Assembly (NCBI GenBank): GCA_934427095.1
Contig: CAKRYM010000038.1
Coordinates: forward strand, 1 to 9,950
From: an uncultured Bacillota bacterium
Lineage (GTDB): Bacteria; Bacillota; Dehalobacteriia; UBA4068
Direction: 5' to 3'
Length of the DNA: 9,950 nucleotides
Position 1 is the stretch's first letter. Every line of letters begins with the position of its first letter. Positions 1 through 5,918 of this stretch are shown in pieces. The notes beneath the pieces were generated by a model that made no database searches, was not told the DNA's origin, and worked only from the letters and a program-made list of their open reading frames with translations. The translations under genes were made by a program, and so were the position numbers.

Positions 1-44
1 GTTCTTTTGGAATCGTCTGAAATATCACACAAGGAGCCCCGCAT

Positions 45-752
45 ATGTTAAAGACCCTCTATGCCCTTCAACAATTGGAAGTCGCGGAACACAATATTGA
101 GATGGAAAAACAGAAATCTGCTGAAGTCCTTCAACTCCGTCAGATTAAAGCTGCCTTTCTCAGTAAGAAAACACAATACCAATCCCTGTTGGTTGAAATC
201 GCTCAACTGCAACGGGATTTGGAAAGCCTGCCTCAGCAAATTCTTGAATGCAAAGAAAAAGTTGATGAGGAACGGGCGGCAATTTATGACGGCTCAGTAA
301 TGGGTATGAAGGAATTAGACGCACGGGAATTGCAGGCTGCCGCCTGGGAGAAAAAGGCTGCCGAATTAGAAGAAATGCAGGCCACCATGAAGGAAGAGCT
401 TCAGAAAATGGAGGGGTTCTCCGGAGTGCTTAAGGGCGAAATGGCCTTGCAGTATAAGGAATTTTCTGCGGTAAAATCTCAATATCTTATGGCAGAAGAG
501 GACAGGCAGCAGCGGTTGCAGGAATTGGCTAGACAAAAGGCTGATCTTTTGGCGGGCATTGATGCAAAGGATTTGGAATGGTTCCATCGGGAACAAAAGC
601 GTTTTCATGGTACGCCCATTGCTAAGTTGGGGCAAAACCAAGTCTGCTCAGGTTGCCATACGATGGTCCCGCCAGTAGTGTTTAGTCGGACCATGAAAGG
701 GCTTAAAACCTGCTGTGAAAATTGCGGTCGGATTTTGTTTATTGCCGACTAA
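45..752 (+). CDS. Coiled-coil protein with C-terminal C4-type zinc ribbon (zf-RING_7/CdsZ-like)
   Basis: The 235-residue protein has two parts. Residues 1 to about 175 are rich in Glu, Lys, Gln, Leu and Ala with heptad-like spacing, as expected for a long antiparallel coiled coil. Residues 195-235 form a zinc ribbon whose ligands are C201, C204, C224 and C227 (CSGC and CENC), in the arrangement of the zf-RING_7 (PF02591) family of bacterial C4-type zinc ribbon proteins. Family members are thought to bind nucleic acid, but the cellular role is not settled. The ATG start is supported by AAGGAG at 31-36, 8 nt upstream. The gene ends about 22 bp before the RNase P RNA, and this zinc ribbon/rnpB order is, as I recall it, common in Clostridia-type genomes. 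Family assignment is fairly sure; function is not. Confidence 0.85.
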   Translation: MLKTLYALQQLEVAEHNIEMEKQKSAEVLQLRQIKAAFLSKKTQYQSLLVEIAQLQRDLESLPQQILECKEKVDEERAAIYDGSVMGMKELDARELQAAAWEKKAAELEEMQATMKEELQKMEGFSGVLKGEMALQYKEFSAVKSQYLMAEEDRQQRLQELARQKADLLAGIDAKDLEWFHREQKRFHGTPIAKLGQNQVCSGCHTMVPPVVFSRTMKGLKTCCENCGRILFIAD

Positions 753-774
753 ATGAAGATCGATTTTAGATTTG

Positions 775-1126
775 AAACTGAGTAAGCCGGACGAACGCAG
801 GCAGATGCGAAAGCTACTGTTTGAGGAAAGTCCGGGCTCCATAGAGCAAGGATGCCGGCTAACGGCCGGTGAGGGCGACCTTAAGGAAAGTGCCACAGAA
901 ACAAACCGCCTCTTTTCAGAGGTAAGGGTGCAACGGTGCGGTAAGAGCGCACCGGCAGGCGGGAGACCGTCTGGCCAGGTAAACCCCATCCGGAGCAAGA
1001 CCGTACAGAGAGACAAAAGGGCGGCTCGTCTGGTCTCTCGCAAAGGTCGCTAGAGCATATTGGCAACAATATGTCGAGACAGATGTTCGTCCAAGACAGA
1101 ACCCGGCTTATAGGCTTGCTCAGTTT
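775..1126 (+). ncRNA. rnpB: RNase P RNA, bacterial type A
   Basis: This is the catalytic RNA of RNase P, which removes 5' leaders from pre-tRNAs. Conserved core blocks are all present: GAGGAAAGTCCGGGCTCC at 823-840 (P4 5' strand), GGTAAGAGCGCACC near 940-953, GGTAAACCCC at 978-987 (L15, which contacts the tRNA CCA end), GGAGCAAGACC at 992-1002 and ACAGAACCCGGCTTAT at 1096-1111 (P4 3' strand). P1 pairs 780-788 with 1113-1121 and can extend outward to 774/1127. P2 is GGACGAAC (789-796) with GTTCGTCC (1085-1092). P18 is CATATTG-GCAA-CAATATG (1056-1073) with a GNRA tetraloop, which with the overall layout indicates type A. Ends are approximate. No strong promoter is visible; TTGCCG (742-747), a 19-nt spacer and TAGATT (767-772) is the best weak candidate. 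Confidence 0.97.
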
Positions 1127-1168
1127 CGTGATTTTCCTTTGATAAAATACGTTCAGATTTTCAATAAT

Positions 1169-1173
1169 GGAGG
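1169..1173 (+). promoter_or_regulatory. Ribosome binding site that decides the start at 1185
   Basis: GGAGG lies 11 nt before ATG 1185. An earlier in-frame ATG at 1167 overlaps this site and has only an AT-rich leader without a Shine-Dalgarno sequence, so translation from 1185 is preferred. Confidence 0.7.
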
Positions 1174-1184
1174 ATATACTGACC

Positions 1185-1538
1185 ATGAGCGAACTGACTT
1201 CCATGGAAGTGCTTTACGAAAAAATGGGAGAATTTACCAAAATGGAGACGGAAATCCCCTTTGGTGAATTTCAGGATTATTATCAGTCCCTGATGGCTTA
1301 CCTGATGGCAAAATATCAGGAGATGTCCAAAGACGATTTGCTGAAGGCAAAGGGCATTTGTATGATTGTGGCTGGCAATGCCAAAATGCGTTCTTTGCGT
1401 AAAGACGAAAATCGCAAGAAATATAGCAAAATGGCAGAAAAAGCACGCTTTTGGGAAGATGCAATCCGGTTAAACCTGGTGAAATCTGGTATGACGGAAG
1501 CGGAAATTGACCAGGCAGTAGGCGGGTTCTGGGCATAA
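1185..1538 (+). CDS. Small helical protein of unknown function upstream of trmB
   Basis: I do not recognise this 117-residue protein. It is mostly charged and predicted to be helical, has a single Cys, and has no signal peptide or membrane segment, so it is probably cytosolic. A basic central stretch (KMRSLRKDENRKKYSKMAEK) could contact nucleic acid, but that is only a compositional hint. The start at 1185 is chosen because GGAGG at 1169-1173 serves it; the longer form from ATG 1167 lacks a ribosome binding site. The stop and the trmB start share one base (TAATG at 1536-1540), which implies translational coupling with trmB. It lies 58 bp after the RNase P RNA, with no clear terminator or promoter between them. 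An RNA-related role is a guess from position only. Confidence 0.75.
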   Translation: MSELTSMEVLYEKMGEFTKMETEIPFGEFQDYYQSLMAYLMAKYQEMSKDDLLKAKGICMIVAGNAKMRSLRKDENRKKYSKMAEKARFWEDAIRLNLVKSGMTEAEIDQAVGGFWA

Positions 1539-2179
1539 TGCGCTTACGTAACATACCAGGCGCTAAGGAATTCGTTAGCGCACATCCCTTGGTCTTTGCA
1601 GAAAAGGCTGCTCTGGCTTGTGCGGGAAAATGGCGGCAGGTGTTTGCCCAGGATGGCCCAATTCATCTAGAAGTGGGAATGGGCAGAGGCAAGTTTATTT
1701 TAAACTCTGCTTTGGCTGAGCCAGAAATCAATTTTTTGGCTTTGGAAATTCGCGAAGAGATGGTGTTCAACACCATTGAACGAATGGAAACCATGGAAAT
1801 ACAGCCGAAAAATTTGCGTTTCCTTTGGCTCAATGCGGAACTTTTGCCGGAAATTTTTGCACCAGGAGAAGTTGAACGAATTTATCTTAATTTTCCGGAC
1901 CCTTGGCCCAAAAGCCGGCATGCAAAACGTCGGCTTACGAGTCAAACTTTTTTGGAACGTTATCATAAGATTTTGGCCCCCCAAGGCTTACTGCGTTTTA
2001 AGACGGATAATTTACCACTGTTTCAGTGGTCTTTAGGGAATTTTCGTGCGGCTGGCTGGAATCTTCAAGATGTAGATTTGGATTTGCCAGAAGAAAAAAG
2101 CGGCGTGATTACCGAATACGAAAGTCGCTATCGTCGCAAAGGCCAGCCCATTTATTTTTTACAGGCATCAAAAGAATAA
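1538..2179 (+). CDS. trmB: tRNA (guanine-N7-)-methyltransferase
   Basis: This 213-residue enzyme matches the TrmB family, which uses S-adenosylmethionine to methylate N7 of G46 in the variable loop of tRNAs. The SAM-binding motif I is LEVGMGRG at residues 44-51. The family signature FPDPWPKSRH is at 119-128, followed by the basic KRRL. The C-terminal TEYE motif (192-195), with R197 and the KGQPIYFL ending, is also typical. Length is normal for the family. The ATG overlaps the stop of the preceding small gene by one base and there is no strong ribosome binding site of its own, so it is probably translated by coupling. It acts on the same substrate class as the RNase P RNA encoded about 400 bp upstream. 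Confidence 0.95.
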   Translation: MRLRNIPGAKEFVSAHPLVFAEKAALACAGKWRQVFAQDGPIHLEVGMGRGKFILNSALAEPEINFLALEIREEMVFNTIERMETMEIQPKNLRFLWLNAELLPEIFAPGEVERIYLNFPDPWPKSRHAKRRLTSQTFLERYHKILAPQGLLRFKTDNLPLFQWSLGNFRAAGWNLQDVDLDLPEEKSGVITEYESRYRRKGQPIYFLQASKE

Positions 2180-2232
2180 GCATCGTTTATCTCCGCACAA
2201 ATGGTATGAAAATGGTGTTTTGAGGAGGACAT

Positions 2233-3693
2233 ATGAAATATTACAGCACCCGTGGCGGTGTGGAACCGCTTTCTTCTGCTGAAGCGATTTTGCAAGGCTT
2301 GGCTGCTGACGGCGGCCTTTTTGTCCCGGAAAGTTTCCCCGCTTTTTTCCCGAAAGATCTGGTGAATCTTTCCTATCAGGATTTAGCGCGGAAAGTTTTT
2401 TCTCTGTATTTGACCGATTTCACCCCTGAACAGATTGATGAAGTGGTGGATGGCGCTTATAGTAAAACCGCTTTTCCTGACGGCCCGGCCCCTTGCACCA
2501 GTGTGGGGGATAATATGGAAGTTTTGGAACTTTGGCATGGGCCAACCTCTGCTTTTAAGGATTTAGCCTTGCAAGCTTTACCTCGCTTAATGTCGGTTTC
2601 CCGCCGTATCACCGGCATGAATGGGGAAATCGTGATTTTGGTAGCCACTTCTGGCGACACCGGTAAAGCTGCTTTAGAGGGCTTTAAGGATGTTGACGGC
2701 ATTAAAATCATCGTCTTTTATCCTTATGGCGGCGTCAGCCGGATTCAAGAGCTGCAAATGAATACTACCACAGGGAACAATACTTATGTGGTAGGGGTAA
2801 ACGGGAACTTTGACGATTGCCAGACCGGCGTGAAGAAGATTTTTTCTGGGGAGCAATTTGCTTGCTTTTCTTCCGCTAACTCCATTAACTGGGGTCGTCT
2901 GCTACCACAAATCGTCTATTATTTCTATGCCTATGGCCAGATGGAGAAAAAAGGTAAAATCCAGCATGGCGAGCCCATTGATATTTGCGTACCCACCGGT
3001 AATTTCGGTGATATCTTAGCTGGAGTTTACGCAGAAAAGATGGGACTGCCTGTGGGCCAGTTTATCTGCGCTTCCAACATTAATAATGTCCTGACAGAAG
3101 CGTTGAACGAAGGACATTATAATAGCAAGCGCCCCTTCTTTAAAACCACTAGCCCTTCTATGGATATCTTGGTATCCAGCAATTTTGAACGGTTTATTTA
3201 TCATAGCGCTGGTAATGACGGCGCTTATACGGCTAAGGTCTTTGGTCAGTTAAAAGCTGACGGCGAATACCAGATCAAAGAAACCGTCCGCCAGAATTGG
3301 CAGGGGAAAATGGCCGCTGCTTATAGCGATCAAAAGGAAGCCGATGCCGCCATTGCCGAAGCTTGGGAGCGGGATCATTATTTGATCGATCCCCATACCT
3401 CTGTGGGTTGGGCGGTGGCGAAGAAGGTGCCGCGTTCCGCTGAGGGTAGACAGTTGTTGCTGGTTTCCACGGCCAGCGCCTATAAATTTCCTGCCTCGGT
3501 TTTGACGGCCTTGGGCAAAGATATCAGCGCCGTGGATGAAATGGAACTGCCTGGTATGCTGAAATCCCTTACCGGAATGCCGATCCCAGCTAATTTGGCA
3601 GATTTGCCTAAGATGGAAATTCGGCATAACCGCCAGACCGAAATTGCCGCCATGCCGCAGACCGTAAAGGATATTTTGCAGGGGAAAAAATGA
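2233..3693 (+). CDS. thrC: Threonine synthase
   Basis: This 486-residue PLP enzyme converts O-phosphohomoserine to threonine and phosphate, the last step of threonine synthesis. It belongs to the longer type of threonine synthase (about 430-510 residues, as in enterobacteria and yeast), recognised by its N-terminal MKYYSTRGG and AADGGLFVPE. The PLP-binding lysine is K109 in GPTSAFKD, the substrate/PLP loop is SGDTGKAA at 140-147, and SANSINWGRLLPQ (214-226) and PTGNFGDILAG (254-264) are family blocks. GAGGAGG at 2222-2228 lies 4 nt before the ATG, a slightly short spacing. It is 53 bp after trmB with no terminator between, so it could be cotranscribed. No other threonine-pathway genes (hom, thrB) are in the window. 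It appears intact. Confidence 0.97.
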   Translation: MKYYSTRGGVEPLSSAEAILQGLAADGGLFVPESFPAFFPKDLVNLSYQDLARKVFSLYLTDFTPEQIDEVVDGAYSKTAFPDGPAPCTSVGDNMEVLELWHGPTSAFKDLALQALPRLMSVSRRITGMNGEIVILVATSGDTGKAALEGFKDVDGIKIIVFYPYGGVSRIQELQMNTTTGNNTYVVGVNGNFDDCQTGVKKIFSGEQFACFSSANSINWGRLLPQIVYYFYAYGQMEKKGKIQHGEPIDICVPTGNFGDILAGVYAEKMGLPVGQFICASNINNVLTEALNEGHYNSKRPFFKTTSPSMDILVSSNFERFIYHSAGNDGAYTAKVFGQLKADGEYQIKETVRQNWQGKMAAAYSDQKEADAAIAEAWERDHYLIDPHTSVGWAVAKKVPRSAEGRQLLLVSTASAYKFPASVLTALGKDISAVDEMELPGMLKSLTGMPIPANLADLPKMEIRHNRQTEIAAMPQTVKDILQGKK

Positions 3694-3723
3694 CCCTTGA
3701 AAAAGGATAGATTCCCAAAGACA

Positions 3724-3727
3724 GGAG
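3724..3727 (+). promoter_or_regulatory. Ribosome binding site for the gene starting at 3735
   Basis: AGGAGA around 3723-3728 contains the GGAG core and lies 7 nt before ATG 3735. It rules against the in-frame TTG at 3729, which is too close to it. Confidence 0.7.
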
Positions 3728-3734
3728 ATTGCCT

Positions 3735-4265
3735 ATGAAGGGTAAATATGCAAAAGAAATCCTTCTTGTGGGGATATTGCTCGTGTTGATTTGTGCTGTC
3801 GCGTTTTTCTATTTTGGTGTTGGCAAAGAGGATAGCGCTACGATCGAAAGCAGGGAGGCACTATTAGAAGAAGCCCTTGCTAAAGGCAGCGGTTGGAAAA
3901 TTGCCACAGAAATTACGCTGGATGATTATATCGTCAGTGGAGCGTACAGTGCGGATGATCAACTGTCCCTAGCTGTGTTTGAACCCCTTGACAATGGTAA
4001 GTATAAATTTACCACCTCAACGAACAGGAATAGCGGGGAAATAGTGATTGGCGGCGCGACAATAAACGGAGCTTGGTATGACCTCATTTGGTTTAATGGC
4101 GCACAGACGGCGTATGCGGAAATCACCTATACGGTAAATGGCCAGTCCCAGGACCCCATAAGATATGATACCAAGGATATGGGGATCATTTATCATCCTG
4201 CACCGGCAGCAGACTACTTGCTGCACGTCTGCTATGTAGATCATGAAGGCAATCGATACGAATAA
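3735..4265 (+). CDS. Membrane-anchored protein of unknown function
   Basis: I do not recognise this 176-residue protein. A short basic N-terminus (MKGKYAK) precedes one hydrophobic segment at about residues 9-27, which should be a signal anchor; there is no lipobox cysteine, so it is probably not a lipoprotein. Residues 30 onward are hydrophilic and mixed, with alternating polar/hydrophobic stretches such as AEITYTVNG that suggest a beta-rich domain outside the membrane. The only cysteine outside the anchor is in HVCYVD near the C-terminus. The start at ATG 3735 is fixed by the GGAG at 3724-3727. It follows thrC by 41 bp in the same direction and is followed directly by a strong terminator, so it is probably the last gene of the thrC transcript. 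Nothing links it to threonine synthesis except position. Confidence 0.75.
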   Translation: MKGKYAKEILLVGILLVLICAVAFFYFGVGKEDSATIESREALLEEALAKGSGWKIATEITLDDYIVSGAYSADDQLSLAVFEPLDNGKYKFTTSTNRNSGEIVIGGATINGAWYDLIWFNGAQTAYAEITYTVNGQSQDPIRYDTKDMGIIYHPAPAADYLLHVCYVDHEGNRYE

Positions 4266-4276
4266 TAAAAAAATAA

Positions 4277-4315
4277 ACAAACCACCCGTATAAAATTGGG
4301 TGGTTTGTCTTTTTT
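4277..4315. terminator. Strong intrinsic terminator, probably bidirectional
   Basis: A perfect 11-bp stem (ACAAACCACCC at 4277-4287 with GGGTGGTTTGT at 4298-4308) encloses a 10-nt loop. On the plus strand it is followed by C and six T. On the minus strand the sequence after the stem is also T-rich (complement of the A-rich 4262-4276). It sits between the convergent genes ending at 4265 (plus) and 4337 (minus), so it can serve both. Confidence 0.92.
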
Positions 4316-4336
4316 ATGGGGATATGGGGCAAAAGC

Positions 4337-4618
4337 TTATCGGTTATTGATTTTTTGATAGCATTCCTGGCAATAAACAGGACGGCCTTCTGCCGGGCGA
4401 AAAGGAACTTGGGTTTCTACGCCGCATTCTGCACAGATGACGGTAAACATTTCTTTTTGCCGTTCATTGCGCGCGCGTTTTCGGGCGGCGCGACATTCGG
4501 GGCAACGGGCGGGGTCATTCTGGAATCCCTTCTCTGCGTAAAAAGCCTGTTCAGAGCTGGAGAAGGTGAATTCTTTTCCGCATTCTTTGCAAGTCAGTAC
4601 ACGATCTTCAAAAGACAT
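4337..4618 (-). CDS. Double zinc-ribbon protein (zf-trcl type)
   Basis: The 93-residue protein contains two CxxC...CxxC zinc-binding modules. The first uses C10/C13 and C39/C42, with the intervening pattern EQAFYAEKGFQNDPARCPECR that is characteristic of the 'probable zinc-ribbon' domain (zf-trcl, PF13451). The second uses C62/C65 and C83/C86 in the pattern CAECG...GRPVYCQECY, often found appended to the first. A basic linker (RKRARNERQK, 46-55) joins them and could favour nucleic-acid binding; the true role is unknown. AAGGAGG on the minus strand (4628-4634) lies 9 nt before the ATG. It is transcribed divergently from the cold shock gene and has two possible promoters in the shared spacer. 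Domain identification is sound; function is not known. Confidence 0.88.
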   Translation of the reverse strand: MSFEDRVLTCKECGKEFTFSSSEQAFYAEKGFQNDPARCPECRAARKRARNERQKEMFTVICAECGVETQVPFRPAEGRPVYCQECYQKINNR

Positions 4619-4667
4619 TTGCCATAGCCTCCTTTTGGATTTTCCCTAAGCTGATTCTACTACGAGC

Positions 4668-4695
4668 ATTTTAGGAAAAGCCCGGAAGAAAGCAA
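4668..4695 (-). promoter_or_regulatory. Possible proximal promoter of the zinc-ribbon gene
   Basis: On the minus strand TTGCTT (4690-4695), a 16-nt spacer and TAAAAT (4668-4673) resemble a sigma-A promoter about 50 nt before the start codon. The fit is fair, and a second better-spaced promoter lies just upstream. Confidence 0.4.
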
Positions 4696-4707
4696 TAGGT
4701 TAACAGC

Positions 4708-4736
4708 ATTATAATTGTGATTCTTGAAAAAAGCAA
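4708..4736 (-). promoter_or_regulatory. Likely distal promoter of the zinc-ribbon gene
   Basis: On the minus strand TTGCTT (4731-4736), a 17-nt spacer and a perfect TATAAT (4708-4713) make a good sigma-A promoter. Transcription from here would give a 5' leader of about 80 nt. Confidence 0.6.
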
Positions 4737-4796
4737 GAGAAATGTCAAATTTTTCTTCGTAGCGGCGCTAATTTTTTTGAAAAGTTTTTTTTCATA

Positions 4797-4825
4797 TTGT
4801 AAATTGGAAAAAGATATGCTATACT
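4797..4825 (+). promoter_or_regulatory. Promoter of the cold shock gene, extended -10 with T-tracts upstream
   Basis: TTGTAA (4797-4802), a 17-nt spacer and TATACT (4820-4825) preceded by TGC (extended -10). Long T-tracts at 4750-4754, 4772-4778 and 4785-4792 lie immediately upstream and could act as an UP element or bend the DNA. The predicted start near 4832 leaves a leader of only about 26 nt. Confidence 0.75.
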
Positions 4826-4857
4826 GACTACGCCAATAAAATTTCAGGAGGTTTCAC

Positions 4858-5055
4858 ATGAACGGCAAAGTAAAATGGTTCAACGCTGAGAAGGGTTTTG
4901 GTTTCATCGAACGTCAGGGCGGTGAGGATGTCTTCGTCCATTTCTCCGCTATTCAGGGCGAAGGTTTCAAAACCCTGGATGAAGGTCAGAATGTTGAATT
5001 TGACATTGTGGAAGGCCCCCGTGGTCCTCAGGCCGCTAATGTCGTAAAGCTGTAA
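4858..5055 (+). CDS. Cold shock protein (CspA/CspB family)
   Basis: This 65-residue protein is a single cold shock domain, a small beta-barrel that binds single-stranded RNA and DNA and acts as an RNA chaperone. RNP1 is KGFGFI at residues 12-17 and RNP2 is VFVHF at 25-29; the N-terminal GKVKWFN and C-terminal GPQAANVVKL are also standard. AGGAGG at 4846-4851 lies 6 nt before the ATG, a very strong ribosome binding site. With a strong promoter close by and a short leader, the gene looks set up for high constitutive expression and lacks the long structured 5' leader known from E. coli cspA. Which paralogue number it would carry cannot be decided here, so no symbol is given. Confidence 0.97.
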   Translation: MNGKVKWFNAEKGFGFIERQGGEDVFVHFSAIQGEGFKTLDEGQNVEFDIVEGPRGPQAANVVKL

Positions 5056-5078
5056 TGTACAGCCCTTGCCGCCGTGAC

Positions 5079-5134
5079 GTGATATATAGATAAGTTTTAT
5101 CATGAATAGAAGTTGATAAGTTTTATCGTATCAC
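5079..5134. repeat. Two identical 13-bp hairpin repeats inside a larger inverted repeat
   Basis: GATAAGTTTTATC occurs at 5089-5101 and again at 5115-5127. Each copy is itself an inverted repeat (GATAA/TTATC with a 3-nt loop). The pair is flanked by GTGATA (5079-5084) and TATCAC (5129-5134), which can close an outer stem. It lies in the 3' region of the cold shock gene before its terminator. Role unknown. Confidence 0.7.
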
Positions 5135-5143
5135 TAGGTAGCA

Positions 5144-5188
5144 AAAATCCCCACTTCAGCTGAAGTGGGGATTTTCTCTTTTTTATTT
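5144..5188. terminator. Perfect palindromic terminator between convergent genes
   Basis: A perfect 32-nt palindrome (5144-5175, centre between 5159 and 5160) has CCCCACTTC facing GAAGTGGGG and short A/T ends. It is followed on the plus strand by CTCTTTTTTATTT, giving a strong terminator for the cold shock gene. On the minus strand the stem ends in a short run of T, so it may also stop the convergent Cys-rich gene ending at 5205. Confidence 0.9.
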
Positions 5189-5204
5189 ATGCCCTTATTC
5201 GCGT

Positions 5205-5885
5205 TTATTCGCAGCTAGGACAAGTTTTGCCAGAAACGCAGCCGCAGGTCATATCGCAAGGATCATAAAGCTGTTTCCGAGCGTCATTGCAGTTTTCGCT
5301 TACGCATACCGGCGTGGCCAGCCAGGAATATTCACGCATAATGACTTGCTGTACGCAAGAGCGGAATAGCAGGCAAACGGTAATGGTGATCTCTTCTCCG
5401 CAGATATCCGTTACCACAGCAGAAAGGGCAAGCACTCGAGTGTTGTTGGTCATTAAGTCACTATCTTCTGTGCAGCAGAGTTTGACGGAACGAATGGCGG
5501 TTACGTCCCGGCAAATATAGCGGTCACAGTGGCAGCCATCCGTACCATATATCCGCAGAGGAATGTTGAATTTCACAGAGGATACGCAAGCACAACCGTC
5601 TTTTTTGCGGCAAACTTCTTTGAAGGTAATGTCGTCATCCAGTTCTACCGGCACAACACAGCCAACTTCTAATTCGCAGGGATCAAAAAGCTCAGGGCAA
5701 GTTACTTTAATTTCCCGGCAGACATCTTCTGTGGTGCAGCAACTATCCAAAACAGACGGAAGAATCGCCCGGACAGTAACTTCACTCGGGGTCGTGGTTT
5801 CAGCTTCAACTGCGGTGGCTACGGTGGTAGTGCTGCATTTGGTGTTGCAGCAGCGGCGGCAGCCGGTCTTACAGAGCAGGCTCAT
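5205..5885 (-). CDS. Extremely cysteine-rich protein, possible disulfide-crosslinked surface or spore-layer protein
   Basis: I do not recognise a named family. The 226-residue protein has 29 cysteines (13%), spread over the whole chain as pairs (12-13, 49-50, 137-138) and CxC units (98/100, 118/120, 214/216). A basic Cys-rich N-terminus (5-17) is followed by a Thr/Ala/Glu linker (18-35), then alternating polar/hydrophobic segments (for example VKFNIPLRIYG and EEITITVCLLF) that suggest beta-strands. The motif L(F/Y)DPC(E/D)...GC occurs twice, at 66-76 and 206-216. There is no signal peptide or membrane helix. Such composition is known from self-assembling spore exosporium and appendage proteins, but metal binding is an alternative. 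ATG 5885 is preferred over the upstream GTG (5894), because that GTG lies within the ribosome binding site. It is monocistronic, ending at the palindromic terminator. Confidence 0.8.
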   Translation of the reverse strand: MSLLCKTGCRRCCNTKCSTTTVATAVEAETTTPSEVTVRAILPSVLDSCCTTEDVCREIKVTCPELFDPCELEVGCVVPVELDDDITFKEVCRKKDGCACVSSVKFNIPLRIYGTDGCHCDRYICRDVTAIRSVKLCCTEDSDLMTNNTRVLALSAVVTDICGEEITITVCLLFRSCVQQVIMREYSWLATPVCVSENCNDARKQLYDPCDMTCGCVSGKTCPSCE

Positions 5886-5891
5886 AAAAAA

Positions 5892-5896
5892 CACCT
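5892..5896 (-). promoter_or_regulatory. Ribosome binding site that decides the start at 5885
   Basis: On the minus strand GAGGTG is followed by six T and then ATG 5885. The in-frame GTG at 5892-5894 is part of this site and so is unlikely to be the start. Confidence 0.65.
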
Positions 5897-5918
5897 CGCC
5901 TAAAATTGGTTTTGCTCC

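Noticed and set aside
1..20. A short open end in frame 3 (SFGIV, stop at 18-20) that could be the tail of an upstream gene, for example a Nif3-like protein often found before this zinc-ribbon gene
   Set aside because: Only five codons are visible, and frame 1 is also open to 51; no identification is possible.
772..1053. Plus-strand open frame, and the minus-strand frames at 648-1043 and 881-1204
   Set aside because: They lie on the RNase P RNA, whose conserved core explains the sequence; none has a ribosome binding site or a recognisable protein.
4316..4627. Plus-strand 103-codon open frame opposite the zinc-ribbon gene
   Set aside because: It is antisense to a clear double zinc-ribbon protein and has no ribosome binding site.
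4619..4857. A possible riboswitch or long cold-shock leader in the 239-bp spacer
   Set aside because: The promoter lies too close to the start codon and no conserved leader structure is visible.
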